Part shown: piece by piece, positions 10,446-22,224 of the stretch
Numbering within the stretch: the first letter of the stretch is position 1
Layout: each line of letters begins with the position of its first letter
DNA from: Capronia americana
Taxonomy: Eukaryota > Ascomycota > Eurotiomycetes > Chaetothyriales > Herpotrichiellaceae
DNA length: 64,000 bases
Assembly: GCA_016110215.1 (NCBI GenBank)
Contig: JADWQD010000009.1
Span: 1,738,093-1,802,092 of the forward strand
Reading direction: 5' to 3'
Notes under the pieces: model-generated
What the model saw: the letters and a program-made list of their open reading frames with translations, nothing else
Told to the model about the DNA's origin: nothing
Database searches by the model: none
Made by a program: the position numbers and the translations under genes

Positions 10446-12943
10446 ATGAATCGGCAACAGGGTCTCACGAAGGACGATGTTGACTTCGATCCCATTTGGG
10501 CCACGTTATCTGTCGCTTTTCAAGAGATCTTCGCGAAGAATGCCTCAAAACTCTCGTTCGAAGAGCTGTTCCGGAACGCCTACAAGCTAGTGCTGAAGAA
10601 AAAGCAGGACTTGTTGTACGACAAGGTGGTAGAATTGATAAAGACATGGCTGCGGGACACCGTGCGAGTCAAGATCTACTCCTTCATAACCCCTACTCTC
10701 CTCGCCAGTGCGCTAGAGCCGAGCATCGGCGTCACTTCTCAAGAAAACAGAGTTGCAGGCGAGAGGTTCGTCAAAGCGCTCAAAGATGCTTTCAGTGACC
10801 ATCAGCTCTGCACGGGCATGATCACGGATGTCCTCATGTACATGGTATGCTCCTCTCCACCGCCCCGAGATGTGTTGATGCGATGCTTATAGCCAAGAAG
10901 GACCGCATCATGGCACAAGAAAAGAAACGACCCCCCATTTTCGCGACATCGATGGCACTGTTCCAGCAGGAGGTGCTCAGAACTCCCCTGCACGACGACC
11001 CGGCTGTCAATGTGCTCACACTCTTGGAGACGGTCCTACTCGATATGATCAAGATGGAGAGAAACAATGAGACAATCGACCGATATTTGGTTCGTGGCTG
11101 CTGCTACATGCTGGAGGGTCTCTACGAATCATTCGCAGAAGAGGAGTCTAGCAAGCTCTATCTCACATCTTTCGAACCCAAGTTCCTCCAGGCCAGCAGA
11201 GAATTCTACAACAAAGAGGGTCAGACGCTACTCGTCGAGGCTGATGCGACTACTTTCTGCACAAAGGCAAGGAAGCGAATATCGGAAGAACAAGAGCGCT
11301 GCCAGCAGACGATCTCAATAATAACAGAAGAGAAGATCAAATCCGTGGTGGAGAAAGAGTTGATCTCGGCAAACATCAAAGAGGTTATCAATATGGAGGG
11401 GACTGGCGTTCAGAACATGCTGGATAACGACAAGATCCAAGATCTAGCCAACGTCTACGAGCTCATTTCAAGAGTGGATACGCGGAAAGGCGGGCTGAGA
11501 GACGTGATCAAGAAGCGTGTGATTGAGTTAGGGACCGGCATCAACAAATCTGCCAATGTGGTGGGCGACGCTCCCGCACCAAAGGTTCCACAGAAGGCCG
11601 GCACCGATGGCAAAGGCATTCAGCAGGAGAAGGCGTTGAGCCAACAAACTCAGGCTGCAGTTTCGTGGGTCGAGCAGATTTTGGCGCTGAAGGCCAAGTT
11701 CGACAAGCTTTGGATCGAGGCATTTGGGAAAGACACGGTCCTGGAGAAAGCTTTGGAAAACTCCTTCCAGGATTTCATCAACATCAACGATCGAAGCCCT
11801 GAGCACCTGTCCTTGTTCCTTGACGAATATCTCAAGCGCGGCGGAAAGGACAAGAGCGAGGCTGAAGTCGATGCTATCCTGGACAACGGCATTTTGCTGC
11901 TTCAGTATCTGGCGAACAAGGACACGTTTGAGACATACTACAAGAGACACATGGCCAAGCGTCTATTGATGAAGAAGTCGGTCAGCCGGGAGATGGAACG
12001 ACAGATGCTTTCCAAGATGAAGATGAAGATTGGCAACCAGTTCACCCAGAAACTTGAGGGGCTGATCAGAGATACGGAGACGTCGGACGACCTCAATCTG
12101 AAATACAAGGAGCATGTGCAAGAACTCGGTGATCCTGATCCCAAACGTGTCGACCTCGATTGCAGAGTCTTGACCACCACAATCTGGCCGTTCGAATCGC
12201 TGAGCAAGCCTGACAATGAGGAGACGCGAAACGAATGCAAGTTCCCGGCCTCGGTGGAAAGCGTACGACAACGCTTCCAGAATTTCTACCTTGAAAAGCA
12301 CACTGGGCGGAAACTGACCTGGATGCCGGGCCTCGGTGATGCCGATATGAGAGCTACTTTCACAACTGGTGGAAAGACTCGACGGTACGAGCTGAACGTC
12401 TCGACTTACGCCATGGTTATCCTCATGCTCTTCAACGATGTTCCTGCCGGAGAATTCCTCACCTTTGAGCAGATTGCGGCGGAGACGAACATCCCAAAGC
12501 CTGAGCTTGTCAGAAACCTTCAGTCATTATCCTTGGTGGCGAAGTGGAGAGTCCTCCGAAAAGAGCCGGTCAGCAAAGATGTCAAACCGACCGACAAATT
12601 TTACTTCAACGAAGACTACAGCAGCCAGTTCCTCAAGATCAAAGTCAGCGTGGTGGCTGGGGGCGGGGGAAACCGTGTCGAGAACCAGGATGAGCGGCGC
12701 GCGACACAGAAGCGGACTGATGAAGAACGAGGTATTGTCATCGAGGCGGCAATCGTGCGCATCATGAAATCACGCAAGTCTCTGTCGCATTCGCAGTTGA
12801 TGACAGAGACCCTCGCTCAAATCTCGTCGCGGTTCCAGCCTGACGTGAACATGATCAAGAAGAAGATTGAAGGGTTGATAGAGAAGGAGTATCTGGAGAG
12901 AGGTTCCGACTTGGGAAAGCCCACGTACAATTACCTGGCCTGA
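10446..12943 (+). CDS. cul3: Cullin-3-type scaffold of BTB-CUL3-RING ubiquitin ligase
   Basis: 813-residue cullin, length typical of CUL3. Exon 1 is 10446-10844 and exon 2 10901-12943. Acceptor choice at 10900 rather than 10897 gives LMYMDRIM, matching the conserved MYMDR of CUL3. The N-terminal repeats open with FDPIWATLSVAFQEIFAKNAS. The cullin homology domain has YYKRHMAKRLL, WPF and KLTWMPGLGDADM. The C-terminal winged helix carries the neddylation lysine context IVRIMKSRKSLSHSQL and ends YNYLA. The protein scaffolds RBX1 and BTB adaptors for substrate ubiquitination in cytosol and nucleus. A BTB gene is the next gene on the same strand. Confidence 0.95.
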
Positions 12944-13575
12944 ACGAACATATCTTGAATGGGTTTGCACCTCCAGCAGTAGGGTACTGGCTCGTCTCGA
13001 CGAGGAAGCATGTTTGACGAGGAGCCGGACGGTATCATGAAGGGATCGTCATGTTGATACATGCGTTGAGCATAAGGGAACTCGATACTGTAGGCATTAG
13101 CGCGGTGTACGGCGGATAGGGCACTTTCTTGTCATGTGACACAGCTCCAGGCAAACTGAGACACCAAATGATCCTCTAGCTCTTGTTATGCAACCGTGGC
13201 TGAGCCGTAAAGCAGGCCGATACTCCACGGCCAGTCTGTGGGAAGGTGACAATTCGGTCTGGTCACGTGTGACGCGTAGGTCCAGCTATGACTCAATTCG
13301 GAGGATATAATAGCATTTGAGAGGTTATAGGTGACGCCTAACTAAATAGTTATGAAGGCCTACAGTAATATTATGTACGAGGTATACCTAGGTAGGTCCC
13401 AGATACCTGTAGGGCCTGTGACGCCTTGGCGGCGTCTTAATAGACCTCCGGGTAACCTTCACAGTCACACAGCCAATCATCGCGTCGCGTTTCGCCGCGT
13501 CTCAGCTCGAGCCTCCTATGTAGGTAGTCACTCTCCACATATCACAGTTGCTCCGAGCACTCCATACTGCCAAAA
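12944..13575. promoter_or_regulatory. Intergenic region between cullin and BTB gene
   Basis: No coding signal. AT-rich part at about 13310-13380 and a short palindromic CCTAGGTAGG block near 13387. Presumed cullin 3' UTR and BTB promoter. Confidence 0.35.
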
Positions 13576-14722
13576 ATGTCCTCCTTCCCGATCCACACGA
13601 TATATGATCCTTCTGGAGATGTACTCCTGGTGCTCAGCAAGACGGATGACAGCGAACCTGCCACAAAGTCCCCGGCCAAGGTCGACAAAGTGACACCAGG
13701 TGACGAGCACAAGCAGCTTGGACTTGACGATGGACAACCCACCCGACCAGACTCTTCCGATCCCCAGACCTTGCCGCCTGTCAAGGAATACGAATTCATG
13801 GTTTCCTCGAGACACCTTGCCCTGGCATCATCGGTCTTCCGTTCCATGTTCGACGGCAATTTCAAGGAGAGAATCAATCCAGAATGCGGGTCGCTGAGAC
13901 GGGTACCGTTACCTGACGACAATTTCGATGCCATGCTCCCCCTACTTGCTATCGTACATGGGCGAACTCGGGCTGTACCCCGCAACATTGACAAGGACCT
14001 CTTCGTGGATATTGCTGTCTTAATTGACAAGTATGGGATGAACGAGTGCACGGAAGTGTTCACCGATATGTGGTTTCGTGACCTCTGGCCACTACGGGAG
14101 GAATCCCCTCCACATCTTACCGACTGGATCTTTCTTTGCTTGGTTTTCAACCATGCGGCAGAATTCGAGGAGCTCACGCGGAAAGCTATCTTCGAATCCA
14201 CCTTAGTCTTCGAAGACAACGAACTTCCATTGCCACAATGGGTCGCAAGTGAGTACTTTATTCTTTGTCCGGAATCATTACTCACGATGTCATCCTATAG
14301 GTGAAATTGCTCTTCGTCGAGTTTCCACCATCAAAGCCGTTATGCGCTATCTAGAGGGCCTCCTCAACAGCTATATGACTGATTACCAGCTATGTCAGTG
14401 CCACAAAAACTGCGATGCCATGGTCCTCGGAAGTCTAATCAAGGGGCTCAACGCCGAGGGTCTCTTTCCGCTGCCAGAAGCAGACGCTCTAGACATGTCG
14501 ATCAAGGACCTTTTCTCCCAGTTGCGCGCAATGAACTTGGCATCCCTCTGCCAAGCACAATTTGGGTATGCGGCGCACAATCGTGGTCTCAGTCGGAAGC
14601 TCGACGATGTTCTCTCAGGGTTCGAGAGTCAGGTCTCCGGCTTAGACTTCCAGATCACCTGCCCAGGCACACCTTGCTCGGATTCTTCCGAACCCAGCTC
14701 TCAACAAAATAAGTCATCCTAA
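13576..14722 (+). CDS. BTB/POZ domain protein
   Basis: 364 residues from exons 13576-14248 and 14301-14722; the 52-nt intron has a GTGAGT donor. A variable head with VLLVLSKTDD precedes the BTB core YEFMVSSRHLALASSVFRSM (residues about 73-92) and FDGNFKE. This is the helix-strand pattern of fungal BTB proteins, which present substrates to CUL3 or act as dimerising scaffolds. The second exon is alpha-helical, rich in Cys and Leu (YQLCQCHKNCDAMVLG), with no kelch or MATH repeats. No motif tells its partner. Its position next to cullin-3 is suggestive, although fungal genomes hold many BTB genes. Confidence 0.8.
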
Positions 14723-15395
14723 AACCTCCTCCTTAGGGTTTCCGGAAAATCTCATTTTGTTGAGGTTGGAGGAGTTGACGGAAGGCTTCGCATCGTGGCA
14801 GTGCCGGCATTGAACTCTTACTTGAACCTCAAAGATCTGGGAACCACCTAGCAACGCGGCGAGCACTCTCAGGATCAGAGTAACGCGAGGAAGCGACACA
14901 AGCTTTCAAAAGTCGAACAGCAAATTCAACGACCCTGCTACCTTGAGGTCACTCATTGCGACAGACCACGCAATCTTTTTTCACCTTGTAGATATCAACC
15001 CCCCAGGTTTTTTCCCTATTGACCCACATCGGTAGACCGTTCAGCTTGCCACAACAAAAATGTCTCCAGCTGGGCAGGATCGGCATTGTGCCCGCCCTAT
15101 GGGGCTGGCTGACCTGGTTGATTCAGCCTCCCCCGGCGGACATTGTACCACCACCACACCACCACGGCACAGGAAGGTGGCACCAAAAATGTTCCCCATG
15201 AGTGATCCAACAATACCGCCCTTGCATCTTTCCAGGTATCACTTTGGTCGATCGGCTGTCGCTAAACCGATGGAACAATGAGGACAGGAACATTGTACAT
15301 ACCCGAGTCAACCCAGTTTTTGTCATATATGTTGCTTCTCACCTCTGCGCTTCCCACTTGTCCTATTGCTTTTTACTTGACAGAACTATCAGCAC
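14723..15395. other. Gene-free stretch downstream of the BTB gene
   Basis: About 670 bp with only short out-of-context frames. It may contain more decayed sequence of the neighbouring alcohol dehydrogenase relic, but I cannot align it. Confidence 0.35.
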
Positions 15396-15524
15396 TTACA
15401 TCTTTTACAGGCACTTCGCCAGGCCCTGGCCCTGGCGTGTATAATCGACAAACTCTGCAGAAACTCGACCCGGCTGATCATACACCACCGCCTTGTGCCT
15501 TTTTGGAGCATCGACAACGGCCAT
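15396..15524 (-). pseudogene. Relic of zinc-type (MDR) alcohol dehydrogenase, 5' end
   Basis: Reading down from an ATG at 15524, the start MAVVDAPKRHKAVVYDQPG then RVSAEF matches the N-terminus of medium-chain alcohol dehydrogenases. The expected PGPGPGEV follows at about 15436-15412 but in a different frame, so a frameshift lies between about 15450 and 15436. No donor/acceptor pair repairs it. Beyond 15396 the conserved zinc-site segment (SGVCHSD) is absent or unrecognisable. I therefore read it as a decayed fragment. The short match leaves room for chance. Confidence 0.45.
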
Positions 15525-16197
15525 TATGATGCTTAGGAATCTCAAACAAAAAGAAAACCCCGGACTCTCACGCGGGATCAAACACAAAATATGATGGTGG
15601 TGAATTTTATGCAATCTGATCGAGGGCGCAAGACGTCTGGATATATGCTTGTCCGCATCTACGGAACATCGTAAGTTGACCACATACTGTGGATCAAATT
15701 TTGTCCGCCATTCGGGGAGGCCACCCATGGTCTTCATGGTCTTGGACACAAAGAATCAGAAACAAGGTACGTCTCTATGCCATGGGAGGTCCAATTCCTC
15801 GCACCATTCAGGTGGTGGTTTCTATTGACCATTGACAATCCGATGTCATTCTAACTACCGCGTACAGCCGGTGATGGATATTTGCCTCGTAATTACTACA
15901 TTGGGCAAAATCCAACCTACGACTAGCCGCGCGGGCAAGCGGGTTATGTGTGGGTTTTTATTGAACACCCGTTCCTAGCCCGACTTGAAGAGAACTACAC
16001 AGTAGGTACAGTATTGACGAGGTGTAGGTCTGCCTCTAACGCAGACAGGGGCTCTCGGATGGAATTATCTAGATAAAAAGCCAATACATCGTGCTGATTC
16101 AGCTATGGCGCCCATAACCCAATTCCACAACCAATGTCGCAGAGGAACCAGACAGCACCGCCACGGCTCAGGCGCTCCGGACGGGAGAAATGGTCTG
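15525..16197. other. Gene-free stretch before the PPR1-like regulator
   Basis: Contains AT-rich, repeat-poor sequence with no supportable gene; presumed 3' UTR of the downstream minus-strand regulator. Confidence 0.35.
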
Positions 16198-19129
16198 TCA
16201 GAGGTCAGAAGCCATATCTCCAAAGAAAAAGCTGTCAAACAGGCCAACTGGCGCAGTGGGATCGAAAGTAAGATAGTCGTCGTTCCACGACACATTCAGG
16301 AGATTATTGCTTGCAGCGTTGGGGTCGTGGTGGTGGTAGTCAAGACCCATCGCAATGTCGCCACTACTGCGATCCAGTTCTGGGAGGAGCATCGACGGTG
16401 GTGGGGCCGTTGGGGAGTGGTGGTGTTGGTCGTCTGCAAAGTGCGGAGGGGGTCCTCCAGACGAAATGATGGACTCGTCGGTAAGACAGGCGTCGGGTAA
16501 GAGAGAAGAGTGCATGTTCGAGCCTGTGCGGTTGCTGTCGCCAGCACTCCGCGTGGAACCGGAGCCGGCACCGAAGGCAGAGCCGGAGATGGAGACCAGT
16601 CCTCCGCTCACCGAGGAAACTGCATCGGTAGTACGAGATGGGTGGTCATCCAATGTGCCGTGAGCACTGGCACTGCGCGGACCGTCGGAAAAGGAATACG
16701 ATGGCAAAAGGGTATCCCGTGTCCGTGGTGGGAGAAGATGCCGACGAGAGGACGATGATGATGACATGCCTTTGCGGGAGAGCCGGCATCTCTTCAGTGT
16801 TGCTTTACTGATCTTTTGGATGGCGTCGCGACACGCCCCGGAATGAGGGCACTTTTCCACGAGGTCGTTGAGGACAGAGGTGGCGGCCAGGACTGTCAGG
16901 TCGACATCTTCGACGGTGAATCTCTGTCGAACCGTGGCTGATAGCCAGACGGCAGACAAGAAGGCATTAGCTGTAAGTGGCGCGTTGTCAGCAACGTCCT
17001 TTTGCAAATCTGCGTAAGCGGGCGGGCTTCATCTTACCTGCCGTGAACAGTTGGTGCGTGTCCAGGTAGGTGTAGTTGACGAGGTTTCTGAGATGCAGCT
17101 CCCTGTACAATCTCAGGACGGCCTGACCGGCCTCTGCGATCCTCAAAAACATCTGCTCGCTTTCATCCGCGGCCATCCCATCAGATGTCCAGGACGACTC
17201 GGCGGGCGGCGCCGGATTATGATCGTCCAGCGCCGTCGAAGGCGTAGAGGCCGCGGTTTGTCGGCGGCACGAGTAGAGCATGAGGATTGTCTGCCAGTAG
17301 TTCAGGTCAAAGTATTCGGTCGGAAATGTCACGCCCGACGTCGACTCCTCGGGCACCGTCTCTCGCCAGTGCTGCAATCGACGCTCCACGTCGTCTCTCC
17401 ATGGCTTCAGGCTCGCGTGGTCTCGTAGGAACGGCGAGCGCAATTCGCCATGGTGATCGAGAAATGGATCTCTCGCACGGTGTGGACGGCTGCGGTTCCT
17501 GTTGTGGTCCTCGCGAGTCCGTTGAGCTTGGATGGCCTGGATCACTTGCGAGATCTCGGATTGAAGCATCCGCAGGCGGAAGTAGTGGTGAGAGATATGC
17601 TTATAACTCAGATCAGGCGAGTCTTGGCCACTATTGTCGAACCCATTCGGAGAGATGAAGTCGTCGTCTAGCAACAAGGGGAATTCGGTGGCGATGACGC
17701 TGTCCGGGACACTGCACGGTCGACCCGCACAGGTACTGATAAGGCGATCAAACGAGTAAGCACACCACCACAGACGCCGGCGCAAGTCCCTGGTCATCTT
17801 CGTTTGCTCCGAATCGGCATCATCCTCCTTCAATTTTGGAACCGCCTGGTCGTCGGAGTAGAGTCCTAGATCCACGGCCCTGCGTAGGGCACTTCCAACA
17901 ATGTACCATAGGCCAGGGGAAGCTGGGCGGAGCAGAGCGAAGGCAGCCAGCAACAGCACGGCTTGGAGCTCTTCCAAGCAGCCATTGTCTCGCCTCCGAC
18001 CAGTGTTCGACGTCAAGAAGGAATCCAGATACTTGATTGCCGTGGCATAATAGTCTTCCGGTTGAACTTGTCGTCGATGACCCTGTTCTCCTCCTGCTCC
18101 TCCTCCACTTCCGGGGAGAAGAGGCTTATTCGCCACATTGACATTGGCGTCCTCCCAGTCAGAATGATCGCCGGTCAGATGGATACCGGCCCCGATTGCG
18201 AACACGATATACAGAAGAAACCATTCCCGCGCAGTGCATTGCTGAGATGCACAGGCACGGTCGAACAACGTCTGGAAGTCCTTGCGATGCAGGATCGGAT
18301 ACATGGGGTTCGAGTGGTGGAAGTAGAGATGCACCAGCCGAAGGCCGAGCAACCGATCCGGAAACGAGGTCCCTGGCGCCACCGCCCTATGGTCATCCCC
18401 GTTGCTGCCCGCCAGCAAAGAGCGCTGCGTGACCGTACCACGAGAAGGATCAGACGATGCCGCCACCGAGCTCCGCACACACGAGAAGGCCAAATGGGCG
18501 AAGGAGATGCTTGAGGCACAGGCGTCCGAGTTTGGCCCGCCGCCGCCAAGAGGCACTTGTATGGGGAGCGTTCCCATGGAGCCCATGATCATGTCAACCG
18601 TGTCCGGACATGCATTTGATTTGTCTTCCGTCTCTGTGCTGCCCCCTTCCGCTTGTGGCTCTGTCCTGGGTGTGTTGCTGACGCTGGTGGCATTGGCGGC
18701 ACTGGCGTTGGCTGGGGGGTACGAAATCTGATGCTGGTCGAGGATGGACTCCAAGGTAGCCACCCTCATCTCGAGGTGGTACACATAGCTACATTGCCCA
18801 TGTCAAAAGATGGCTCTCGGTAGCGAAAGGGGTGAGCATTGTCCTCTGTACCTTCGGGGGATTTCCTTCTTCGTCACCGGGTCATATCCTATGCACGACG
18901 CTCCCACCTTCTCGCAATTGGCACAGGTCGGCAGCCGCTGGTCGCAGCGGTGCTTTCTAATCCGACAGCGATTGCAGGTGCTCAAACTCCGAAAGTTCAA
19001 ATCAGCCGATCTGGTGGCTTGTGGTGGGGAGGCCGGGAAGTGCATAGAGTTGCCAGCGCGTCCTTCAAACGTGGCCGGAGAAGAGGCCCCTGGTTCTTCT
19101 CTTCGGCTTCGCTTAGAGGGTCTCGACAT
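16198..19129 (-). CDS. Zn2Cys6 transcription factor, PPR1/UaY style
   Basis: 933 residues in three exons: 19129-18852, 18788-17038, 16970-16198. A basic leader SRPSKRSRRE precedes the cluster STCNRCRIRKHRCDQR, then CANCEKVGASC (CX2CX6CX6CX2CX6C). The linker GYDPVTKKEIPR joins by splicing to SYVYHLEMRVATLESILD. This linker and coiled coil resemble yeast PPR1 (pyrimidine regulation) and UaY (purine use). The middle domain includes YPILHRKDFQTLF and LRRRLWWCAYSFDRLIS. The C-terminus is Ser/Gly/His rich and ends acidic and aromatic, like an activation domain. Intron 2 (67 nt) uses the CTTACAG acceptor; an acceptor 39 nt earlier gives an impossible 28-nt intron. It sits beside a nucleobase permease and may regulate that locus. 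Confidence 0.88.
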
Positions 19130-19798
19130 GGTGTTCTGGAATCCGTTTCGTTCTCACGTGCTCTGCGTTCCGAGGCTGTTATTTTTCATCTCGGCCACTG
19201 GAGAAAGACAAGGGGTAGAAAAACGGACCAGCCAAGATCACGATCCTCCCACCTCACCTGAGCCCTTGGCCAGACTTGATGAACGTCGGCGGAGGAGATG
19301 GCTGTTTTCGAGCCAATCCTCCAGAGACACCTACATTTACCGGGTACTTGACGCTTTTGACGAGCACGAGATTGACGAGGCTGACCCTGAAGTGCGGGAA
19401 AGGTTGCTTCATGCAGGCGAAGAGTGGTCGCTATGCCTGTTATCGGTATTCGCCTTATCAAGGAGTTTCCTACGTATCCAATCTACTGATGTCTGTCCAA
19501 TGGGGCTTTGTTCCAAGCCTTTTAGCGCTATGCTAGTGCGGCATCAGACCCACTCCAAGCATATCCGCGGCACACGTCGTACTTTCGTACAACGCCGGGA
19601 CAATCTGGGCAACCTCAACACGCACGTCCGTCTAAAGACGGAGCGCCACTGCGATGACCCCAGACTTTGGAGGCCAAATACCTTCTCGAGCTGCCTTGGA
19701 CCAATTCCACCTGATAGCTTGCGATCGCAGACATCGCCCAAGAGTCTCGACCATGCCGTCGCCATTTGCAACCGGAGAAGTCGCGTTCGCCTTCAAGG
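19130..19798. promoter_or_regulatory. Intergenic region, promoter of PPR1-like regulator
   Basis: About 670 bp between the regulator start and the permease stop, both on the minus strand. A long plus-strand frame crossing it has no family likeness and is treated as chance. No clear binding site found. Confidence 0.4.
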
Positions 19799-21546
19799 TC
19801 ATCTTTTGAAGCGTCTCTTTTCCAGGAACCTGCAGGGAACGTACGTGATGACGGTGAACGCAAAGGCCAACTCGAACCCAATGTCCCCGCCAAGGAGCTT
19901 CCCAAGGGGACTGACATACCAGGCCTGCGCCATGCCTAAGACGGCCCCCAGAATGCCGAATAAAGTGGCGACAGTGGCTGCGATACCGGGTGGTAATATC
20001 CCAGAATATGTCCCCTGCTCCAGCTCATATCCCTGGATTCCTCTGCGGAAAATGAAATGCTCCATGAAGGAGATGCCCTCGTAGATGCTTACCCAGTATC
20101 CCTAGGTTGATCGGTCAGTTCCACGACAAAGACTCTGGGATCGTATCGTGCATCTTCCTGTCACTCACCATGATCAACATGAAGTTCTGTAGGAAACTCT
20201 CAAAGTGGCCGTAACCGCCAATAGCGAGCCCCGCAAACACAATCACCGAGAGGAGGCTCCACAGGAACCGCGGGACAACCTGTGTCTTCGCCGAGAGGAT
20301 CTGCAGGTTGAGCGAGATGCTGTACTGGTTCGGACAATTGTTTGCGATGACTCCCAGGGCCAACATCACGATACAAAATTGACCGAACCTGGCCAGCCGT
20401 GGGAACAGCACCGCTCCAAGCAGTCCCCCGATCCCGGAATGCTCATATGCGGCCGCGAAGGCGCCATTCCCGATCGCCGCGGTTCCTACGGCGGCCCCCA
20501 ACATTTGTAAGAAGAGCATCGGGAAGCAGAGGCCGCCGAACGTCCAGGCGAACACCTCTTTTCGGGATGTTGTCGAAGGCATGTACACGGTGTAGTCGGC
20601 CGCGTACGTCGACCAGCCCGTGGAGTTCCCAAACACCGCAGCTGCAAAGGAGAGGACGGATCCGGCCTTGGATGAACCGGTATCCATCTTCAGATTCCGG
20701 AAATGCCCGGAATGGGCGAATTCTCCCAACACAACCAGGAAGATGATGAAGCTGGGGATCCAACTCCACTTCTGATAGTGATGGACGATCTTGTAGCCGA
20801 AAAGGGTGATGATGCCACAGCCAGCAGCGATGATGATGATGCCCGCCCACCCGGGAATGTCGTTATTGACGGTATAGAACAGCTGAGCGCCGACAATACT
20901 GTTCACGGCGGACCAACACACGGCGGCTATGGCATTGAGGAAGGCGACTGGATTGCTCGGTCAGCCAAACGATGCACCGTTGCATGGGCCTTTGCACACT
21001 CAAGACGTACAGAACTTGACAGGGTGGTATCCAAACCAGTATCTCCCCAAGACAATCTGCCGAAGACCAAATTTGGGACCTAAGCTGGAATAGAAACCGA
21101 CAGGGATGATCCCCAAGATGTTGATAAACAGGATCGTCAGGATTGCATCCACAAATCCCAGGCCAAAGACCGGGGTCGCCAGAGCTCCCAGCGCGAAGGT
21201 GCTGACGGTCATATTGGCCGAGAGCCACTGTCATGCACGATTAGATCTCGTCCCGCCGTGGGAGTGTTTGGGGTAAGGGATAAATTGTACTGACGACAGT
21301 GGCAGCGTTGGAGAGAGACTTGTCAGCCCTTTCGTCGTCTGGGACCCTCTCGATCCCCCTGGCTTCCACCTGGAAGCGTGCCATGTGCAGATTGATTCGG
21401 CCAAAGAGCGTCCGGTCGTTGGCGGACAGGATCTCCCCGGGCCCGGCTACCTCCTGATCAAGGAGAACAGGGGCATGTTTACTACTTATCTGGTCTTCGG
21501 CCGTCATCTTTGCCTCGAGATCGGATGGATATGAATGTTGCGACAT
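19799..21546 (-). CDS. NCS1 cytosine/purine permease (Fcy2/FcyB type)
   Basis: 516-residue plasma-membrane carrier. Exons: 21546-21295, 21227-21011, 20947-20169, 20101-19799. The cytosolic head ends in ERVPDDERADKSLSNAATV and splices to WLSANMTVSTFALG, the Fcy2-type start of helix 1. Other family marks are GYHPVKFFAFLNAIAAV, WSTYAADYTVYMP, ANNCPNQYSISLNLQ and GYWVSIYEGISFMEHFIFRR. The signature is that of cytosine/adenine/guanine/hypoxanthine proton symporters rather than allantoin/uracil Fur permeases. The first in-frame ATG is at 21660 and would add 38 basic, Arg-rich residues; I prefer MSQHSYPSDLEAKM at 21546. It is divergent from the MBL-fold gene and close to an Fcy1-type deaminase, so cytosine-like substrates are likely. 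Confidence 0.92.
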
Positions 21547-22224
21547 GCCTCGAGTTCGTGGTCGTCTGGGACTTCGGACAGAGATCAAAAGGGGCGAAGT
21601 CTCGTTCACGGTCCGGTGTCGCTGGCCAGCTAGAGGGCTAGTAAAGAGTGGACGATACATTGCGATCAATTTGTAGCTCTTCCTTATCTTGAAAACGTCT
21701 TCCTGTCAAGATCCCGATTGCTATCGATGAGCACCACCATGTCTTGGAGAAACATGGTCTTTTCGAACCAACAGATAAAGGAACTCGAGCATCCAATTAC
21801 AACGGCTATCCGAGGTAGTGCGAGAAGATTCATATTCGAGCTGGCTGGAAGTGTCCGTCCCGAGGGCAGACATGGTCCGAAGCCGAGAAGGTCTGGGCTG
21901 TAGGGTTTCAGCGACGGTAGAGTTATTGACTATCGGCGGAGTCCATTGACTTCATCGGAGAAAGCCATCAGCACCACCGCGACCACCGCCGCAAAGCAAC
22001 TCGGCACTAAAACCGCCCAGGTCATGGTCATCATCGTACTGAATAACGCTACAGTGGGTTCGGCCTCATGATGGTCGCTTGTTGGTCTTGGGTTTGTTGT
22101 CCCGACACCAGAATACAAAGGGAAAACAATCCTCCTTGTCCGCCCACCCCCCCATTCAGGAAGCCTCCAAGGACATTTGCAATCTTCCGAAGAGACCAGG
22201 TGAAGATATAAAGGCTGAGACAAC
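21547..22224. promoter_or_regulatory. Divergent promoter, NCS1 permease / MBL-fold gene
   Basis: A shared control region of about 0.6 kb. GATA-type motifs stand at 21684-21689 (TTATCT, AGATAA on the minus strand) and 21774-21778. TATAAA at 22207-22212 lies very close to the MBL ATG, so the real start site may be nearer or the 5' UTR very short. No perfect CGG-N6-CCG site was seen. Confidence 0.45.

Noticed and set aside
16971..17037. 28-nt micro-intron in the PPR1-like regulator
   Set aside because: Too short to splice. The CTTACAG acceptor 39 nt further gives a 67-nt intron with a GCTGAC branch and a better protein join.
18810..20084. 424-codon plus-strand frame over the regulator start and permease end
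   Set aside because: Antisense to two well-supported genes, no family likeness, begins inside the 5' region of the regulator.
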